Of a stretch of 11,812 nucleotides of DNA, positions 8,397-11,812 are shown in pieces. Origin of the DNA: CAZILN01 sp964540005 (GTDB taxonomy: Bacteria; Bacteroidota; Bacteroidia; Bacteroidales; SM23-62). Under the pieces are notes generated by a model. That model saw only the letters and a program-made list of their open reading frames with translations. It had not been told where the DNA came from and searched no databases. Both the position numbers and the translations under genes were made by a program. Where the stretch lies: assembly GCA_964540005.1 (NCBI GenBank), contig CAZILN010000391.1, positions 1 to 11,812 on the forward strand, read 5' to 3'. The number at the start of each line of letters is the position of its first letter. Within the stretch, counting starts at the first letter, position 1.

Positions 8397-9083
8397 ATGA
8401 GAATAGACATCATCAGCACCCTCCCGGATTTATTGAGCTCACCGCTGAACCAGTCCATCATTAAACGGTCCCAGGATAAATCACTGGCAGAGATCCACGT
8501 TCACGACCTGAGGGAATATACCACTGACAAACATAAAAGTACTGATGACTATGCGTTTGGAGGAGAAGCCGGGATGGTAATGATGATTGAACCCATTGAC
8601 CGTCTGATAAGCAAGCTGAAACAGCAGCGGGACTACGATGAGATCATTTTCACTTCTCCCGACGGCGAAGGCTTCAACCAGAAAATGGCCAATGAATTAT
8701 CAACTAAGAGGAACCTGATCATACTTTGCGGGCATTACAAGGGAGTCGATCAGCGTGTCAGGGATAAGCTCATTACCAGGGAAATATCTATTGGAGATTA
8801 TGTGCTGACCGGAGGAGAGCTTGCTGCTGCAATCATAACTGACGCCGTATTGCGGCTGATCCCGGGTGTGCTCTCAGATGAAACCTCCGCCCTCACCGAT
8901 TCCTTCCAGGATGGATTGCTTGCCCCCCCGGTCTATACACGCCCGGCAGAATACAAAGGATGGAAAGTTCCTGAAGTATTGCTCAGCGGAAACAAAAAAC
9001 TGATTGATAACTGGCGTATGGAAGAATCCGAAAAGAAGACCCGTAAGATCAGGCCTGACCTGCTGAATACGGACGAGGAATAA
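8397..9083 (+). CDS. trmD: tRNA (guanine-N1)-methyltransferase
   Basis: TrmD methylates N1 of G37 next to the anticodon using S-adenosylmethionine, which prevents +1 frameshifting. The 228-residue protein starts MRIDIISTLPDLL and shows the trefoil-knot SPOUT motifs: FGGEAGMVM at about 54-62, LCGHYKGVDQR at 110-120 and SIGDYVLTGGE at 131-141. The catalytic pair known as R154/D169 in the E. coli and Haemophilus enzymes corresponds to R153 in RLIPGVL and D168 in TDSFQDG. It is shorter than the roughly 255-residue proteobacterial enzyme, as usual in Bacteroidota, because the C-terminal tail is brief. It is not next to rimM, rpsP or rplS as in many bacteria. It stands alone on this strand, divergent from the DUF349 gene, and its stop is 3 bases from the stop of the convergent channel gene. 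Confidence 0.96.
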   Translation: MRIDIISTLPDLLSSPLNQSIIKRSQDKSLAEIHVHDLREYTTDKHKSTDDYAFGGEAGMVMMIEPIDRLISKLKQQRDYDEIIFTSPDGEGFNQKMANELSTKRNLIILCGHYKGVDQRVRDKLITREISIGDYVLTGGELAAAIITDAVLRLIPGVLSDETSALTDSFQDGLLAPPVYTRPAEYKGWKVPEVLLSGNKKLIDNWRMEESEKKTRKIRPDLLNTDEE

Positions 9084-9086
9084 TTT

Positions 9087-10835
9087 CTAACGCAGGATCT
9101 TCCGCACAAATGCCACGGTAAAATATGACATCAGGAACAGGCCGGTAAATCCTATTATGCCGGATAACCACCTGATATTACCCGAAGGATAGTAATCCCC
9201 GTACCCAATGGTCAGAAAGGTAATGGCACAGTGGTAAAAGGATTTGGCCATCAGTGTCAGTTTATCCGGATCGCCCAGTGATGAAACCACATCGGCAGAA
9301 GTAAAATAGGTGAGGAACATCAGCAGAAAACTATAGAAAGTATAGGTAACCAGCATGCTGATTATTACCCTCAGGGGGTTGGTGGCATACTGTCCGGCCC
9401 AGTCAAAAACCAGCAATTTGAATCCGTGCAGGGGATACATCCAAATACCACTGACAGGCTTTTTATGAACAGATTCCTCGAGCATGGATTCAGATTCCAT
9501 CCTTTTGAATTCCACGTATGCCTTGTCTTCATCATTATACTGGCCGGTAACGTTAAAATTCTCTTTCAGGGTCCGGAATTGTTCAGCTTTAATCAGCTTA
9601 GAGGTATCTGCCTGATTATAAATTAATTCCTTTACATGGTTCATCTTCCAGTCTATATAGATCCGGCCTATAAGGCGCATGCCTGAGAAATTGATCCTGT
9701 CGACATCAATCTCAAAATCATAGGGTTTCAGGTCAATTATGTCCCGTGCAATGGTATCGGACAGATCGATGAATTCGCACCTGGCCACCCTCAGATCGAG
9801 GTAGTTGTTAATATGGCAGGAAACAAGCGAAAGGGTTTTAAACCTGGAATTATGGAAGGATATGGAACCTTCCCCAAAATCTGCACGGTCAAAACTGGCA
9901 TCCACCTCATCGAATTCCCCCAGCTCAAAAGTAATTTTTCCAATACCGAATTCAGCCCGTTTAAAGCTGATCTTACCGGATTTTATCTGGCAGGCCTCGA
10001 AGGATACATCCCCTTCCCCAAAAAACGAACGGTTGAAATTCACACGCCCGTTACCGAATTCAACAGTACGGAAATCTTTCGTTCCATTTCCAAATTCTGT
10101 TCGTTCGAATGAAATATCCCCTTCCCCGAATTTGGCATAATGAAAATCCACCTTCCCCTCCCCGAAAACTGCTACTTTAAAGGAAACATCTCCATCACCA
10201 AACTGGGTATTCACAAAGGAAACGTCCCCGTCACCGAAATCCGTGTTGACGAAGGAAATGACCCCGGTACCCAGTTCTGCGTCCTGAAAATCGACGGTAT
10301 CGCGGCCAAAGCGGGAGTTCTTGAAATTGACATCCCCCGTGCTGATGGAAATATTGGTGAAGTTCAGGTCACCCAGCATTACCTGCACATGGCTGAAATT
10401 CAGTCCGCATTCATCGAAAACCGATGCATGAAAACTGATGGAGCTCCGTGCAAAAAATGCTTCCTCAAAATTCACAACACTCCCCATAAATTTCACATAG
10501 GCAAGATCGATGGGATAGTTATTATCGAAGAATGATCTTTTTGCACTGAAATTCGTGATCTCAATTAGATCTTTTGGATCCAGCTTATTCTCTGACCGGT
10601 ATCTGGCCAGGGACAGGGCGCTTATATAGCAATTATCAAGAACCAGGTCCTTACCCTGTTTGATCCAGTTGAATATCTCCTTTTCTTCAAGGTACCCCAG
10701 GGTTTCTGTCAGCTCGACATGCCCGTCAGGTGAAGTAAAAGTCAGGCGGACCGTCTTCGGATAGCTGATACCCCCCTCGGAAGTAAAGGCTTTATTGATA
10801 ACTTCAGTCCTGAAACTGGAATATTCCGGAAACAT
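9087..10835 (-). CDS. Repeat-solenoid protein fused to a two-helix potassium channel pore
   Basis: The 582-residue protein has four parts. Residues 1-110 are a mixed N-terminal region. Residues 116-332 form 18 tandem 12-residue repeats, F-x-x-(A/S/T)-x-F-G-x-G-x-(V/I)-x, which predict a beta-solenoid related to pentapeptide-repeat folds. Residues 335-455 form a linker with further L/I-rich strands and then helices (EQFRTLKENFNVTGQYNDED, about 418-437). Residues 488-577 form an Ion_trans_2 pore: TM1 at about 488-510, a pore helix, selectivity filter TIGYGD at 542-547, and TM2 at about 555-577. The protein ends four or five residues after TM2, so there is no C-terminal RCK domain. By family knowledge it should form a tetrameric K+ channel, with the solenoid cytoplasmic. 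What it senses is unknown. It lies 50 bases downstream of the nuclease gene and has its own candidate -7 box. Confidence 0.85.
   Translation of the reverse strand: MFPEYSSFRTEVINKAFTSEGGISYPKTVRLTFTSPDGHVELTETLGYLEEKEIFNWIKQGKDLVLDNCYISALSLARYRSENKLDPKDLIEITNFSAKRSFFDNNYPIDLAYVKFMGSVVNFEEAFFARSSISFHASVFDECGLNFSHVQVMLGDLNFTNISISTGDVNFKNSRFGRDTVDFQDAELGTGVISFVNTDFGDGDVSFVNTQFGDGDVSFKVAVFGEGKVDFHYAKFGEGDISFERTEFGNGTKDFRTVEFGNGRVNFNRSFFGEGDVSFEACQIKSGKISFKRAEFGIGKITFELGEFDEVDASFDRADFGEGSISFHNSRFKTLSLVSCHINNYLDLRVARCEFIDLSDTIARDIIDLKPYDFEIDVDRINFSGMRLIGRIYIDWKMNHVKELIYNQADTSKLIKAEQFRTLKENFNVTGQYNDEDKAYVEFKRMESESMLEESVHKKPVSGIWMYPLHGFKLLVFDWAGQYATNPLRVIISMLVTYTFYSFLLMFLTYFTSADVVSSLGDPDKLTLMAKSFYHCAITFLTIGYGDYYPSGNIRWLSGIIGFTGLFLMSYFTVAFVRKILR
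9105..9374 (-). other. Potassium channel pore module (TM1, filter, TM2)
   Basis: This stretch encodes residues 488-577 of the channel protein. Two hydrophobic segments (LRVIISMLVTYTFYSFLLMF and a second one around SGIIGFTGLFLMSYFTVAFV) flank a pore loop. The filter codons at 9195-9212 read TIGYGD on the minus strand, the standard K+ selectivity signature T-(V/I)-G-Y-G-D. G565, in the GFTG segment of TM2, could act as the gating hinge; that is inference. Confidence 0.9.
9840..10490 (-). repeat. 18-copy 36-bp coding repeat (12-residue protein repeat)
   Basis: A phenylalanine recurs at residues 123, 135, 147 and so on to 327, every 12 residues without one insertion or deletion. A second hydrophobic residue (mostly F, else I, L or V) recurs five positions later (128 to 332), with a small residue three positions after the first F. 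Most turns read G-x-G. The copies differ at DNA level: the two most alike, at 10179-10214 and 10215-10250, agree at 27 of 36 bases. The array is therefore old and held by selection on the protein rather than newly expanded. Confidence 0.92.
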
Positions 10836-10855
10836 TGTTATGAGTTCAAAAAGAA

Positions 10856-10863
10856 CAAATTTA
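10856..10863 (-). promoter_or_regulatory. Candidate -7 box for the channel gene
   Basis: On the minus strand TAAATTTG matches TAnnTTTG exactly and ends 20 bases before the ATG at 10835, giving a leader of roughly 14 bases. The -33 region, which would overlap the end of the nuclease gene, has only a weak TTGA-like match at about 10886-10889. The channel gene may therefore be expressed on its own even if it is also read through from the nuclease gene. Confidence 0.45.
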
Positions 10864-10885
10864 AACTTTTTACACTATAATAAAA

Positions 10886-11812
10886 TCAATTTCCCTTTAA
10901 GATCTGATTACTTGCCAGGTCGCGTTTACAGACCCCTGCATAAGGACAGTACGCACAACTCCGCAGGTCACCGGTCTGTGTGAAAGGGATGCCGGCATTA
11001 AATATCTCTTCGACCAGGCGGATCAATTCATCCTCAAATACCATGCTGACTTCATCATATTGCACTGCATGTTTTGTTTTGTACGGGTCACCCATTTTAA
11101 TGGCATACTCATACAAAGGGCCATACATATCCTTCATCATGTATAATCCCGGCTTCAGGGGCTGATCTGTTTCAACCCCGGATGGCCGGTACAAGCTGCA
11201 ATACAGCAGTACCTGGAAGACCGCTTTGTTCCTGTCCCTATCATGCCTGGTGAATAAGCCTTCAATACTGTTAACATCCCTGCTGGCAGAACCCGTCTTG
11301 TAATCGAGGATGCGGGTACATCCGTCCACTGAATCCACCCTGTCAATGCGCCCCCCCAGTCTTACCTTTCTGAAGGTTCCTGAAAAATTCACCTGTAATT
11401 CAGTTTTATGCAGTTCCTCCATTTCAATAATCCTCAGCGGGATATGCTTCAGATCTTCATTCAGAACATTCCTGAGATACTGCAACAGGACCTCACTGAT
11501 CAGCAGGTTCTTCCCGCCTAAATCCGGCTGCCCCGATTTCCTGCCACCGCCCAGGGCTTTGAGAAATGCCCCGGTAACAGCATCAACATGCTTCTTTTCC
11601 GAGGCTATCAGCTCCTGGAGTTCTGTTTCGGTGATATCGCGTCTGCTCAAGGGTTTATAGAGTGCTGTTATAGCATCATGAAATATGGTCCCGAAAACCG
11701 GGGAATCAATTTCTTCCTCAACCACATCATTTTCCCTGATCCCGGCAATATAGCTCAAGAAGAAACGAAATCCGCACTCAAGGTAAGTGTTGAGCGCACT
11801 GGGTGACAAATA
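10886..11812 (-). CDS. AddB-like PD-(D/E)XK nuclease with Fe-S cysteines, C-terminal part
   Basis: This gene enters from the right edge; about 308 C-terminal residues are visible. No true start is present: the TTG at 11809 lies inside the domain and TAT precedes it in frame. Counting L at 11809 as residue 1, the motifs are SPSALNTYLEC (C12), FGTIFHDA (H44), GRIDRVD (D156), ILDYKTG (D169, K171) and the Q-x3-Y box QVLLY (Q199, Y203). Near the end is C-x2-C-x5-C (C285, C288, C294). This is the RecB/AddB-type nuclease fold, with C12 and the final three cysteines placed to hold a 4Fe-4S cluster as in AddB. The full protein is probably a helicase-nuclease subunit for double-strand break repair, with its helicase-like part outside the window. 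An addA partner is not seen downstream; the channel gene follows instead. Confidence 0.88.
   Translation of the reverse strand, partial: YLSPSALNTYLECGFRFFLSYIAGIRENDVVEEEIDSPVFGTIFHDAITALYKPLSRRDITETELQELIASEKKHVDAVTGAFLKALGGGRKSGQPDLGGKNLLISEVLLQYLRNVLNEDLKHIPLRIIEMEELHKTELQVNFSGTFRKVRLGGRIDRVDSVDGCTRILDYKTGSASRDVNSIEGLFTRHDRDRNKAVFQVLLYCSLYRPSGVETDQPLKPGLYMMKDMYGPLYEYAIKMGDPYKTKHAVQYDEVSMVFEDELIRLVEEIFNAGIPFTQTGDLRSCAYCPYAGVCKRDLASNQILKGN

Noticed and set aside
9840..10490. The G-D-G-D turns recall RTX calcium-binding nonapeptides.
   Set aside because: RTX repeats are 9 residues long, with an aspartate two positions after the second glycine pair. Here the period is 12 and a V or I follows instead, so the RTX signature is not met.
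9813..10535. Long open frames on the plus strand opposite the repeat array.
   Set aside because: They are shadows of the repeat: the 36-bp period keeps the opposite frames open. The encoded peptides show no recognisable domain, and the minus-strand frame carries the repeat register and the pore.
10844..10856. Small inverted repeat GTTC-AAAAA-GAAC between the nuclease and channel genes, possibly a terminator.
   Set aside because: The stem is only 4 bp and AT-rich, and no U-run follows in a suitable place. It also overlaps the first base of the candidate -7 box.

Overview
The window looks like ordinary chromosome from a member of the Bacteroidota, most likely near the Bacteroidales/Marinilabiliales. 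Several things point there: the RecF, RibH, TrmD, YidC and PyrG sequences read like that phylum; a DUF721 gene sits next to recF and a TPR gene next to ribH; a DUF349 repeat protein lies upstream of pyrG and yidC; Shine-Dalgarno sites are weak; and upstream regions carry boxes close to the Bacteroidota TAnnTTTG (-7) pattern. I see no rRNA, tRNA, IS element, CRISPR array or phage gene. No gene-free stretch exceeds 150 bases.

Layout. 1-1184 (minus): recF followed by the first 20 codons of a DUF721/DciA-like gene that runs off the left edge. 1332-2562 (plus): a membrane-anchored TPR protein, then ribH (lumazine synthase). 2596-8267 (minus): a three-gene unit read DUF349 protein -> pyrG -> yidC. 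8397-9083 (plus): trmD. 9087-10835 (minus): a 582-residue protein with an 18-copy, 12-residue repeat array joined to a two-helix potassium-channel pore. 10886-11812 (minus): the C-terminal nuclease domain of an AddB-like PD-(D/E)XK protein with an apparent Fe-S cysteine set, cut by the right edge.

How the genes work together. Most are housekeeping: replication and repair (recF, DUF721, AddB-like nuclease), riboflavin synthesis (ribH), CTP synthesis (pyrG), membrane-protein insertion (yidC) and tRNA modification (trmD). Genes lie close together and alternate in orientation, with two divergent intergenic regions (1185-1331 and 8268-8396) and two tight convergent junctions (33 bp at 2563-2595 and 3 bp at 9084-9086).

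The standout is the channel gene. Its array keeps an exact 12-residue register over 18 copies, predicts an elongated beta-solenoid, and sits N-terminal to a TIGYGD-filter pore that ends immediately after its second membrane helix, so any gating input must come from the N-terminal side. I believe relatives exist in databases as pentapeptide-like or potassium-channel proteins, but I know of no established function for this architecture. Smaller points of interest are a TTG start for pyrG, departures from usual lumazine synthase active-site residues in RibH, and the five-repeat DUF349 protein heading the pyrG-yidC unit.
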